From: Neostapfia colusana
Lineage: Eukaryota; Streptophyta; Magnoliopsida; Poales; Poaceae
Assembly: GCA_030760725.1 (NCBI GenBank)
Contig: JASWHV010000019.1
Coordinates: forward strand, 32,801,944-32,865,943
Length of the DNA: 64,000 nucleotides
Direction: 5' to 3'
This document shows positions 44,521 to 56,369 of the stretch, in pieces; the first letter of the stretch is position 1, and each line of letters begins with the position of its first letter. The notes below the pieces were generated by a model that saw only the letters and a program-made list of their open reading frames with translations, was not told the origin of the DNA and ran no database searches. Position numbers and translations under genes: made by a program.

Positions 44521-46162
44521 TGAGACCTATGTGTGCTGAATACATTGGCTATGACGATAAAAGTTTTGAATTCTGCCAAAACACTATTTTTGTCAAGGTC
44601 CGACTCTAGGTCCAAGCTCCGACAATATCCGACGTAAGGTCTGACTTGCTATGGCTAGGTCCGACATGTGTTTGGTTAGCTCCGGCGGTAGGTCCGACTA
44701 GCTTTGGTAAGTTCCGGTGCTAAGTTCTGCTGGCTTTGGAAAGCTTCGGCTCAAGGTTTGGTTAGCTTTGGTAAGGTCCAGAGCTAAATCGCAATGGTTC
44801 TGTTTTTACCATCCAAATGTTTCGAACTTGCTTTACATCTATGGAAAGTTTGCTTAGTATTCTTTTACTAAGTTTTTGAAGTGTTATGGCTGTTTACGGA
44901 GGTTAACATTTTGCTATGGTTTGCAACATGCTTATGTGAGGTGTTCATGTAAGGTTTTGTGGTTTTCGGAACTAACGTGAGTCAAGTCACGGACTTGTGC
45001 TCGAAAGTATTGGTTGTTTATTCATGTGCAGGTGTTGCTTGAGTTAAAGATATGGCTAGTGACGGGATCCATTGAACTAGTCTTGGGGAGAAGATGAGGT
45101 TCAACAACCAAGTTCGGGAGGAATTGTTGTTGAGTTGATCGGGAGGTCGCGCAACATGTTTGGATCAGGAACAATGCATATGAAGGTATCATGGACGTCG
45201 TTAGAAGGTGTTTGCATGTGTGCATGGAGTGCATGGACGTGGCAACATGGTTCCATGGCGTGATGAAGAGATGTGTACATAAGGAATTGGTAGGAAAGGT
45301 CCAACCGGCTGGATTATGGACTCAGGCTGTGGCTGAGTCGGTTATGGCTCAAATATGGAAATATTTGAGTTGGTTATGATAGGATTTCATGCAGGACACA
45401 AAGTTGAGTTGTTTTAGAAATGTGGTATATGTTCCTAAGGTGTTTGGAAGTCTTAATATTGCTTCTATGTGCGTATAGAAGAGTCATGGGCAGTTATGGA
45501 AAGTTTCAATTCAGAAACTGAGTAGGATTAGAGTACTAGTTTGAATTGGGTTGGCCTCCCGGCTGGTTATAAAGCAAGGGAGGCCAGAGATCAAGGTAAG
45601 ACGACCTTGGGCTGTTCCTCTTATGTTTTAATCATTAAAATTCGTAATTTGGAGGAGATTTTGTGCCTTGTTCGTCCGACTTGTTTTTGTCAAGTCTTTC
45701 TCGTCGAGTTTCTGGACAGCACGACAGTGCTTCGGTGTTTGGATCATAACTCGAGTTTTACAGATTCAATTGATCGGATTCTTTTGGGTTGTCTTCAAAA
45801 CTTGATTATCTATCATCTGTGGAAATTTCACGGTCATTGGACTTTTAGTTTATGATCTACATGAGTTTCTTTGCAGTGTTGCAGATCTGGTTTTTACTCG
45901 AGTATAACAGATTGACCCTCGTTTGATCTTTCAATCATAACTTGAGTTTTTCTTGACGGATTTCCGTGACTCTTGTTGTCTTGTCTTCGTGACTTGATCA
46001 TCTATAATATATACCAGTTTTGTCATGGTTGAACACGTTTAGATCAGTCACATACACGGTTTATTTAACAGATCGATTTTCTGTCGAGGGGGGTTTTGTT
46101 GCTTCCGCTAAAAAGTTTAAATCTACCATTCACCCCCCTCTGATAGATTTTCATGTGCTCTT
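44521..46162 (+). mobile_element. 5' LTR of copia 2, main part
   Basis: It is aligned by eye with 14850-16550 throughout, starting TGAGACCTATGTGTGC. The U3 repeats near 44596-44780 are shorter, and a TATA-like TTATAAAG lies at about 45567. The final bases CAATACTACA are found at 60294-60303, on the other side of the inserted gypsy element. Confidence 0.88.
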
Positions 46163-49100
46163 TGTGGGGACCACCCCATGGCTCACCCACTCCAGGATCA
46201 CAGAGGGTCGTGCCGTGCGATGCGGCACCCAACAGCACACACGAAAAGAATTAAGAACAACATACAAACTTTTATATGATATAAAACAGCAGAAGTCTTT
46301 TTACAAAACTTAATTATGCAGCGGAAGTAACACACATAACTACTCTCTAATCCTAACTAAGCAAAAGTGCAGCCGTCCAGCCCGGGGACGCTACACACTA
46401 GCAACATGTAACCGGAGATCATGGCGGCGTGCAGGGCTCCAGCTCGGCAGTGTACCCCGACGGGGCATCACCTCGTCCTCGGACCCCTCCCCATAGCTCT
46501 CACCTGCACACAGCTCAAATATTGCAACCGTGAGCACGATGGCTCAGCAAGTCTTAACCGACAACCCTAGGCATGAAACTCTACATGCAAGGATGTGTAA
46601 GATAGGAAAAAGGACTTTGCAATAAAGACATGCCTACATGTTGGTCCTTACTTTAAATTTTATAGCAACAGTTTAATGAGCTTTAGGCAGCCCTCACATC
46701 GGAAGTCCACAATCAAACAAGAAACGCTTTCCTCTGATGTGGTGATGGCCAAAGTGGAATATAAACTTAATTAGCTCTATAACTACAGCATACAAGATTT
46801 CAAGACATTAATAGTTCAATACAGCATATGAAGTTGGCTTATTTCACTTCTTACTACGTCACAGTGCAGTGAACAAGCGGGTACTGAAATAACCGCGAGG
46901 AACGGAGATTGCAATCAGGAGACACCCGGATAACACGTCACATACACCCACTTTCAGAAGTGTGGTGCTTCACACCTTCCTACTCTGCTGTATGCAACAA
47001 CCTTTCAAAGGCAACCCAAATGCCGATCCGGTCCATCCGTAATGGGCAGGAGGTCCCCGCGTGGAGCGTGTCTGTGCCAACCGGCAGATTTACACCTTGC
47101 TACCCTCAACCCACTCCTATAAAATGGTTGGGTAAGCCTCGGCACCTAGGTTAACTAATTACATCGGTTTCCCAGTTCCCATATGCCAGTATGCATCCGG
47201 TACTGTTCGATACTTGTCCACCAGGGCCGCACATGGCTCGGTCCTCAATCGACACCAACAGGGCTACGCACGTGAGACCTCCGCTCACTGCATCCTATCC
47301 CCCCTGCTGGGTCTCATTTTCACAACTTAAGCCATTTTCTACCTCTTCTCATCCCGTGTGATAAATACTATCTCACGAGTAGCTTCCAACAACCCGACTT
47401 CTACCGAGATCCTAAGAACATTAGCACAGTGTTCTCTACTCGTCGAGTTTGTAAACTACCCAACCCTCCTTAGGATTTAAAAGGTTATGCAAGTGGGGTT
47501 TCATTCACCTTAACTCTAATGCAAGCATTCACCCTAGACATAAGTGATACAAATACAGAATATGCAAAAGTACTTAAATGCAAACCGGAGCTTGCCTGGT
47601 TGCGAGTTAAATGGGAAGTCAGCTTCTGGTGGGAGGACGTCCAAGGGCTCCGGTGCGTCCTCAACTTCGGTCACTAAATGAAATGTAGCAAAATATATGT
47701 ATAAGTATTAAGGACATATAAGAAGTAAACTTCTATTCATAGCTATTGCTATTTAGGATCCTTAATTGGCTTTGGGATTTTTTCCAGTAGATACTAGACT
47801 CTCTAAGGATGATCTGAGCAAAATTTGGAGAAATGTCATTGCACAATGTAGTCTCCAAAATCCCTACAAGTACAAGGCTTCTCTGAATTTTGAGCCCAAA
47901 TCAGGAGCTTTGACATAGCTAACAGTGGAATATCTGATTAGGGTAAGTCTCCATGGTTCTAACAAAATTTGTTTCCCCATTTTTGGAGTTACCAACAGAG
48001 AGATATGAATTTTTGAAGTTGGACAGGAGTTCTGAAAACTTTCTGTTTAAATTGGAATTTTCAAATAAAGGCTGAACTTGGGAAGGCAATTTAGTCTAGC
48101 AAATGAACTCCAATGAAGCTCAAATGTTTACTGGAGATCAGTAACTATGCAAAGGATTATCTGTTCAAATTTGAGAATGTTTCATATAGAATTGCTCCTG
48201 AAAATAAATCTCCAAAAGTTTTAATAAAAACAATTCTACAGAAATTCCTGCGCATTTTCATAGCAAGCAATTTGTTCCTCTGGGAAGTACTCCTTATGAG
48301 GTTTCCAACAAAATTTGTTTCATGGGTTTTGGAGGTTCCTACACAAAGTTATGGCTCTCCAAAGTTTAAACCGAATTAGGAAAATCTGGAAAAAGTTTAA
48401 ACAGTGCCCGTGGGTCCCACTCTCTAGTCCTCGTCTTCTACCTCACGCCAAAATAGAGAACCCGGCGGCTTGATCTGGCGAAGGTCACCGGAAGCCATTT
48501 TCTGGCCACCTCCCGACCTCCTAGTCGCCGCTCCCCCCTGTTACAACCCGCTGAACTCTCTGGGAGGGTCGCCGGCGGCCGTAGCTCACCAGAAATCACC
48601 GCGCACCGGCAACAGTGAGACCTAGGTCTCCGGCGAGGTCGTGGCGGCCCATTCCTTCACCAATTGATTGGGTTTTTGGCTCTAGAGCATCAGGGAGTCG
48701 TGTAGACGCTTGACATGGAGCCCAAACGGATTGGGGAGCACTGCAAACCCATCGGCACCGTGCGCCTGATGGGGTCCAGCGATGCGCCATGATCAAAATA
48801 CGGAAATTCTCCCTCTACACCCCATATCTAGGTCTAAAATTGATGGAGGAAGTGCGCCAAGTAGTTAGGAAGCTTTGTGCACAGTTTGAATCAACAAGAA
48901 CACGAATTAACAAAGAATTTGGCAAATTCCTACCTCGGGGTCGGTTTGTACCACCCGGGAGAAAAACATGAAATTTGGTTTGTACCTTGGCTGAGACTAG
49001 CGCGAGCAGAGATGGTGCGGAACGAGCTCGTGCGTCCGGGAGGAAACACAGCCAGGTGAACTGAGGAAACGAAATGGTGCTGTGGCACTCAACGGGGTGA

Positions 49101-49825
49101 TCAGGACGAGCAGCTGCGAGGGAACCAGGAGGTGGCGCGGTGGAGGGCCTCGGGAGCGGGTCGCGCTGGGAGCTGGCGGCACCTCAGCGACTGGCTGAAG
49201 AAAACAGAGGTGGTAGCCCTGTTGTGAGGCTGACCACTGGGTCCCACCTCCTCCTCTTTTAAGCAAATTTTTCTCTTATCTTTTTACCCCAGCTACTCTG
49301 AATTGAAGTCCATACTTCCACCCCAAGTCATGGTTTAAATTTTCTGAATTCAAATGGTTTGAAATCTGGTGTGGAGTTTAAATTGTGTTTGATCATTTGA
49401 ATTTCAAATGGTATTTAAATTCCCCATTTTGTATTGTTCCAAAAACATAGCAAACCAACTCCAAAGTTTCTGAATTTTGGCATGGCTGCAGATTCAAGTG
49501 TGGAGAACACATTTGTGAAACCAAATTTGCAAATTGAGGAAATTGGAATTTGAAACTGATATTCAAATTCAGATTAGAGGGCTTCCTCTTTTAATCCCAA
49601 ACAAATATTAAAACTCCCCCAAATGAGCTGAAATTTGGAAGGTTGAATATTTGGAATATGAAGATCCAAGTTATGCATTTAGATCTCCATGTTTGGAAGT
49701 TTTTGGGAAGTCTAAATCCTCACATTGAACATATACCGTTATAATTCAAAGTTTTAATTCCTCTCATTTTTCCTAAGTGTACATGAGCTGAATTTTTCTT
49801 GCTACCACTTTTTGGGGATTTTACA
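46163..49825 (-). mobile_element. 3' LTR of the Tekay-like element (3.66 kb)
   Basis: It begins TGTGGGGACCACC and ends GGGGATTTTACA. Compared with 56370-60288 it lacks about 250 bp where the other copy has 59180-59455. The hairpin block is at 46210-46228. It has no coding content. Confidence 0.92.
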
Positions 49826-49842
49826 TCCCTCCCCCCATAAAA
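49826..49842 (-). other. Polypurine tract of the Tekay-like element
   Basis: The minus strand reads TTATGGGGGGGAGGGA, directly against the LTR end at 49825. It primes plus-strand DNA synthesis. Confidence 0.85.
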
Positions 49843-49887
49843 GAATCTCGTCCCAAGATTCCAAAAGAAATGCAAAGCGAGGAAACT

Positions 49888-52800
49888 TTACCGGGTATAT
49901 GATGAAAGCAAGTCCGGATAATTAGTTCGTAGATATTCCTCGCTTTCCCACGTCGCCTCATCAGCGGTATGGTTACTCCACAAAGCCTTGTAGAACCATA
50001 AGGTCCGATTTCTTGTGGCGCGAGTCTTTTCATCGATAATACGCATTGGATACTCCATGTACGTGAGGTCCGGTTGAAGAACTTCTATGTCTTCCGTGCG
50101 GATTTCAGCCGAGGGTTTGAGGCACTTCCTCAGTTGAGAGATATGGAAGACGATGTGAATTCCTGCGAGCGACGCCAGTAACTCCAAGCGATATGCCACG
50201 GGTCCACATTTTTCAATGATGGCGAACGGACCAATGAACCGCGGCGCAAGTTTACCCTTCACTCCGAAACTACGAACTCCCTTCATCAGAGACACATGGA
50301 CATGATCCCCGATGTCGAAGTGGAGAGGGCGGCGTCTTTTATCCGCATAGCTTTTCTGACGAGATTGAGCAGCCTTGAGATTGGCTTGTATTACTCGCAC
50401 TCATTCTTCAGCCTCATTCACAAGTTCAATGCCATAGATAACTCGCTCGCCGGACTCGCACCAGTTGAGAGGTGTGCGACATTTCCGGCCGTAGAGAGCT
50501 TCATACGGTGCCATCTTGAAGCTATCTTGATAGCCATTATTGTAAGAGAACTCCGCCAACGGCAAATGATCGTCCCAATTCTTGCCGTGGTGGATGGAAC
50601 AAGCGTGTAGCATGTCTTCAAGCACTTGATTCACCTGTTCAGTTTGACCATCCGTCTGTGGGTGATACGCGGAGCTTCGGATCAGTTTGGTCCCCAATGA
50701 CGCGTGCAGCTGTTCCCAAAATCAAGCGATGAACAGCGCACCGCGATCTGAAATAATGGAGCGGGGAACACCGTGCAAGCACAAGATCCTTGCGATATAC
50801 AACTCCGCATATTGCTTGGCCACGTACTTTGTATGTACGGGGATAAAATGAGCCGACTTGATTAGTCGATCGACTATCACCCAAATCGAGTCATGCTTGT
50901 GAGACGTGAGAGGTAATCCAACTATGAAGTCCATGCTGATATCCTCCGACTTCCACGCCGGAATGTTCAATGGTTGCAGCTGTCTGGCTTTACGCATATG
51001 ATCGGCTTTCACACGCCGACACGTATCACATTCGGATTCGTACTTTGTGATTTCTCTTTTCATCCGTGTCCACCAAAACCTGGTTTTCAGATCTTGGTAC
51101 ATCTTGTTGCTTCCCGGATGAATAGAATACTTGGACAAATGAGCTTCGTCCAAGATTTTCTTCCAAAGCTTCATGTCACGGGGTACCACTATACGGTCTT
51201 TAAACCATAGAGTGTCGTGTTCATCTCTTCAGAAGCATTTCATTTCGCCATTCTTCATCCTTCTCCGAATGTGCGACATTTCCACATCTTTTGTCTGATC
51301 TTCCATAATCTCCTCTCATATTGCAGGGACGAGAGCAAGATTATACAATGCCCCATATGGAACCAAGTACAGACTCGGCTCCTCCTCTTCAAGTGGGGTG
51401 ATGGACAGATTGTTGATATGAGATTTGCGGCTTAAGGCGTCGGCAACCAGGTTTGACTTACCAGGATGGTAGTGAATCTCGATCTCGTAATCTTTGATCA
51501 GCTCTAACCATCTCCGTTGCCACATATTCAACTCCTTTTGAGTGAATATATACTTCAGACTCTTGTGGTCGGTGTAGAGGTGCACTATGTTCCCAAGCAA
51601 ATAGTGCCTCCACATTTTCAATGCCAACACCATAGCAGCGAGCTCAAGATCATGAGTCAGATAGTGCTGCTCGTGGTTACGGAGTTGATGTGAGCCATAG
51701 GCGACCACTCTTCCTCCTTGCATTAATACACAGCCAAGCCCGATACCGGGCGCATCACAATATACGTCAAAGGGCTTGGTTGTATCCGGTTGATCTATCA
51801 CCAAGGCTGTCGTAAGATGCTTCACTAATGCTTGGAAAGCTTCTTCACAAGCTGAGCTCCAAACATATTTGATACCCTTCTTCAACAGTTCAGTCATCGG
51901 CTTAGCAAGCTTGGAGAAATTCGGTATGAATCTCCGGTAACATCCTGCTAACCCGAGGAAACTCCTGACTTCGTGGACTGATGTGGGGGACATCCATTTC
52001 AGCACTTGTTCAATTTTGCTTGGATCAACTGCAATGCCTTCTGCAGAAATAATATGACCAAGAAATGGCACTTGGCTGATCCAAAACTCGCACTTGCTGA
52101 ATTTGGCATAAATCTTATGGTCTCGCAATCGTTGAAGCACGATATGCAGGTGTTTGGCGTGTTCTTCTTCAGATTTGGAGTAAACCAAGATGTCATCTAT
52201 GAACACCACCATGAACTTCACCAACTCCAGCATGAACACTGACTTCATGAGATACATTAAGTGTGCTGGGGCGTTTGTGAGACCAAAGGACATGACGAGG
52301 TATTCATACAATCCGTATCTCGTTGAGAAGGCCGTCTTTGGAATATCCTCCGCTCGGATCTTGATTTCGTGATATCCAGAGCGAAGATCCATCTTTGAAA
52401 ATACACTCGCACCCACAAGTTGATCGAAGAGAACATCGATGCGGGGCAGTGGATATTTATTCTTGATGGTGACAGCGTTGAGAGGTCGGTAGTCCACACA
52501 CAACCTCAAGGTTTCATCCTTTTTGTTCACGAACAGCGCCGAGCATCCCCATGGTGAGGAACTCAGTCGAATTAAACCCTTCTTCATTAAGTCGTTGAGC
52601 TGCTCCTTCAGTTTAGCTAGCTCATTCGGAGCCATCTTGTACGGTCTCCGTGAGATCGGTGTCGTCCCAGGTACAAGTTCAATCTTGAACTCGAAATCTC
52701 TTTCGGGTGGCATTCCCGGAAGATCATCAGGAAAAACATCCGGGTATTCACGGACCACACGAATATCCTCAAGTTTTGTGGCTTCCGTGTTATATGTGGA

Positions 52801-54408
52801 TGGAGCTTCTTGAACCGAACGTTCAAGAATAAGAACATGTGGTTCATGAAGTGGAGAATTTAGACGAACCACACGTGGAATGATGTCAAGAACAGCACCA
52901 TGGCGATGTAGCCATGACATTCCTAAAATAACATCAAGTTTCTGACTCTCTAACATAATTAGAGAAGTCGGATATATATTCCCACCCAATTGTAATGGTG
53001 CTCTATAGACCATCCTATCAGCTGTTATTTTCCCACACGGAGAGCATATCAAGTATGAACTATTTGTGGGAATGATAGGCAATTGATACTTAATAACATA
53101 AGATTGACTTATGAAATTATGGGTGGCACCGGAGTCAAAAAGTATTCCTACGGGATGATCTATGTAAGAAAACTTACCCGCGAGGATGGGTTCGCCTTCC
53201 GGCACGTCTTCGATGGCTAAGTGGTGGATGTTGCCGGGTTTTGGTGCTGGTTTCTTGGGCTGATTAGCACCCTGATACGGCGCTGCACCCCTGCCCTGTC
53301 GCGGCTCAGGGCAGTCCCCCAAAATATGACCGACACGGCCACACGTGAAGCACGTGTAAGGTGTCGGGGTCCCTCCGAATTGAGGACGGAATCCCGGCGC
53401 ACGCGGTTCAAACTGAGGCGCACGTGGGACCATCCTTTGCTTCTGCTGTTGTTGTGGTGGATATGACGGTCGGAAGCCTGGCGCATTATATTGCTGACCG
53501 TGAAACTGAGGCGGTCGCGTCGGTGGCTGCCATCTCTGACCGGATGGTGAGCGATACACCACGAGGTATTTTTGTGGTGCCCCACCACTGCTGCTCGTCA
53601 GCATGCTGCGTTTACTCTTATCAGAACCGTGCTCGTGCTGAGCATTTTCTTGTAAAATCATGGCATTAACTAGGTCGTTGAATGTGCCACGATTGCTTTG
53701 GGCGAGATGGACCTTCATCTTGGAATTCAGGCCCTGGAAGAATGTGTTCCGCTTGTCTTCTTCTGTTCTCACAAATCCTGGCACATACTGCGCCAGCCGG
53801 TTGAACGACTTGGAGTACTCATGAACACTCTTCTCGCCTTGTTTCAGCGCCAGGAACTCCTGGAGCTTCCTCTCCATAACGCCGGGAGGTATATGATAGG
53901 CGTGGAACGCCTCCCGGAACTCCGTCTATGTGACGGCATGGCCAGCCGGTAATGAGGCGATGTAGTTCGCCCACCATGTACCGGCTTCTCCTTGAAGCTG
54001 TTGCGCTGCATACAGCGCCTTTTGGTGTTCAGTGCACTGAAGTAAACCGAACTTTGCTTCAAGAGTGCGGATGAAGCTGTCCGCCTCTAGAGGCTCTTCG
54101 GCCCCCGTAAAGACCGGTGGATGGGTCGCCAGCAACTTTGAATAAGAACTTTGTTGGGGCTGGCATTGCCCATTGTCTTGGCGTCCTCCTGGACGGGATG
54201 CATTCTGCTGCACCAGCATCCGCAGCAACTCGGTTTGCTCATCGCGCGAGCCGAGCACTGCAGCGAGAACCTCCGCAAGATTTGTTGGAAGCTCTAGCGG
54301 TGGAGGAGGTGGTTGCTGCTGCGTCGTGGTTTGCTCCGGAGGGGGAGACTCATCACCACAAAGCTGACTTGGACCTCCCTCCTCTTGTGTGGACCGTGTA
54401 CGTACCAT
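49888..54408 (-). pseudogene. Tekay-like gag-pol polyprotein, one frame with five stops
   Basis: All parts lie in one minus-strand frame of about 1,506 codons, starting MVRTRSTQEEGGPSQ at 54408. Gag core: FIRTLEAKFGLLQCTEHQKA, then a TAG stop (53926-53928), TEFREAFHAY, FLALKQGEKSVHEYSKSF. CCHC knuckle CFTCGRVGHILGDC. Protease DSGATHNFI. RT: KMDLRSGYHEIKI and FIDDILVY, both intact. RNase H: VYCDAPGIGLG and TDHKSLKY. TGA stops at 51316 and 51229. Integrase: HPGSNKMYQ zinc region, MDFIVGLPL, IISDRGALF, a TGA stop at 50722, TEQVNQVLEDM, and a TGA stop at 50401. GPFAIIEK region and chromodomain-like ATWESEEYLRTNYPDLL close to the stop at 49888. No frameshift was found. Its RNA would still provide most domains if read through. 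Confidence 0.92.
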
Positions 54409-56369
54409 TCTGCATTCATACCATTCAAACGATCAGCACATGTTGGTTTATTTCATCCAGTCTATACAATAGTAATGCGAGGATGGAATAAATAATACGC
54501 ATAACAGTCACACATATGGATAAAGTATGAACTTTATACAACATATACATCCCTGGACCATGTCACAAGATCAGGTTCCAAGTAATGAACTTTAGGGATT
54601 AAAAGTTCATTTCGACCATCGTTGGTCGCCACGGGATGTTAAGTGTGTTAACATGCGTACTCCTCGCTATTGTACTGGACCCAAACATTTACCCGCTCGA
54701 AGTGATATGTCGAACGCATAACTTTTGGACTCCACTCGTTGTTTTACAACAGCCACTGGATATCGAAAGGTGAAATTAAGTGTTTTAATTGAAACACCTC
54801 AACATGGTGTTCACTGTCCGCTTCTGGTCCAGCAGACCAGTTGGAAGAATTTAACTGTTTTGGCCACCTTGGAAGCAAAATCTGGACTAGAGTTCAACAA
54901 CAAAGTTGTAGCAGACTCCACAAGGAATCCAGAATATATTTATTTGCCTTTATGGCCTTCTTAATTTGTGAGTTATGACTTCTACCATTTGACATAATTT
55001 TCTTAGGAATTTTGACAGCACCTCCTTTACAAGTGTCTGTTCTGTTCACAAATTCCATTTATTTCTGCCCTCAGTCTAGGAAAACACTGAACTACAAAGT
55101 TGTAGAACAATTCCTATACTTTCCAACGATGTCTTACTTGACTCTGAGAAATTTTTCTACAGAAAGTTGTGGTCGAAATACAGAAAATTCCAGAGAGCAT
55201 TTTAGTCTGCCCTGTTTCTGGACAGTGTATACTCATCTGAGATTTTCATCCATTTGGAAGGAGATTCTGTTCTGGAGCTCTACAGAAAAGTTGTCGACGA
55301 CTTCAAAACCTTTCCATAATGGTATCTCACACTTCCATTGGTTCAACCAATCCTATGTTATACCCTGTTTAAGTTCAGCAAAGTTTCTTCCGAAACAGGG
55401 GAGGTTGTTCCTAAGTCTTAGAGATCGAATCTATACTCCCAATTGACTCTTAGTTCAATATGGGAGTTCAATAACCCCTAAATGGAATCCTAAACTTCAC
55501 TTTAACTCTTTTATTTGAAAAATATCCTTTTATGCAGTCTCGGTACTACTTTTCCTCACCAAATGAAAATCCTAAGCCGGTATTCCGGCATATACGTGTC
55601 AAATGGTGGAACTAAGAACGTCACTCACAAACGGTTGCTAAACGTCATGCACTAACGTGGTTAGTGTACCTGCAGAAGAACACACAATAATTGTGCACAC
55701 AAGGATTTTTGACATTTCAGACAGTTCCATATCATAGTAAAAACATATGGTCCGTATCATTGCCATACGGATCGTCCTTGAGTCAAGCCACGCCTCAAGG
55801 TACATGGTCGTGTTTTCACACCACACGACAGGGAACCCGAGTAGAGCACGAACGGGTCGTCACGGTTGGGAATTTTATCAACCCAACGGATACCACCTAC
55901 TGCCTCATGACCGTTGAGGCACGCCGATGGCGAGCGCTGTGTATGGCCCTTTGAACATTGAACATTCAAGAGTTGCATTCTATCGTGTTGCTTACCACAC
56001 GTGGGGGTATTCTCACTTTTGCCTAAAGCATGCTGGAGATCCACGTTTTCATATGGTCTCAGAACCATGGGAAGGTTCAGAGACTCATATTCACTACCGT
56101 GCCAAGCCACGGTATATCATTCCATACTATTGCTCGTATGGCGAGTTACCGCAATTGATCCGCCTGCGGTGGCGTACCTTACCTCTTACCTAACGCCGGA
56201 GCGTCGTTATAGTATGTATAACAAGTATGTTAGTATTTCCACCTTAGTAACTACTACTATCATGGACCTTATGTGGGCATAGTGACTAATCCTCACTCGA
56301 CTACTTCTAAGTTTTCAAAATAGGCTCTTTTCGAGCATGCTATTCCCAATGCGGCTCTGATACCACGTA
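54409..56369 (-). other. Leader of the Tekay-like element with primer-binding site
   Basis: About 1.96 kb without a supported ORF lies between the 5' LTR and gag. The primer site GTGGTATCAGAGCC (minus strand) is at 56353-56366, three bases from the LTR. The stretch near 56185-56366 matches the A' leader at 1751-1964. Confidence 0.85.

Noticed and set aside
51217..54491. Plus-strand frames opposite the Tekay-like gag-pol
   Set aside because: Antisense shadows of the minus-strand polyprotein.
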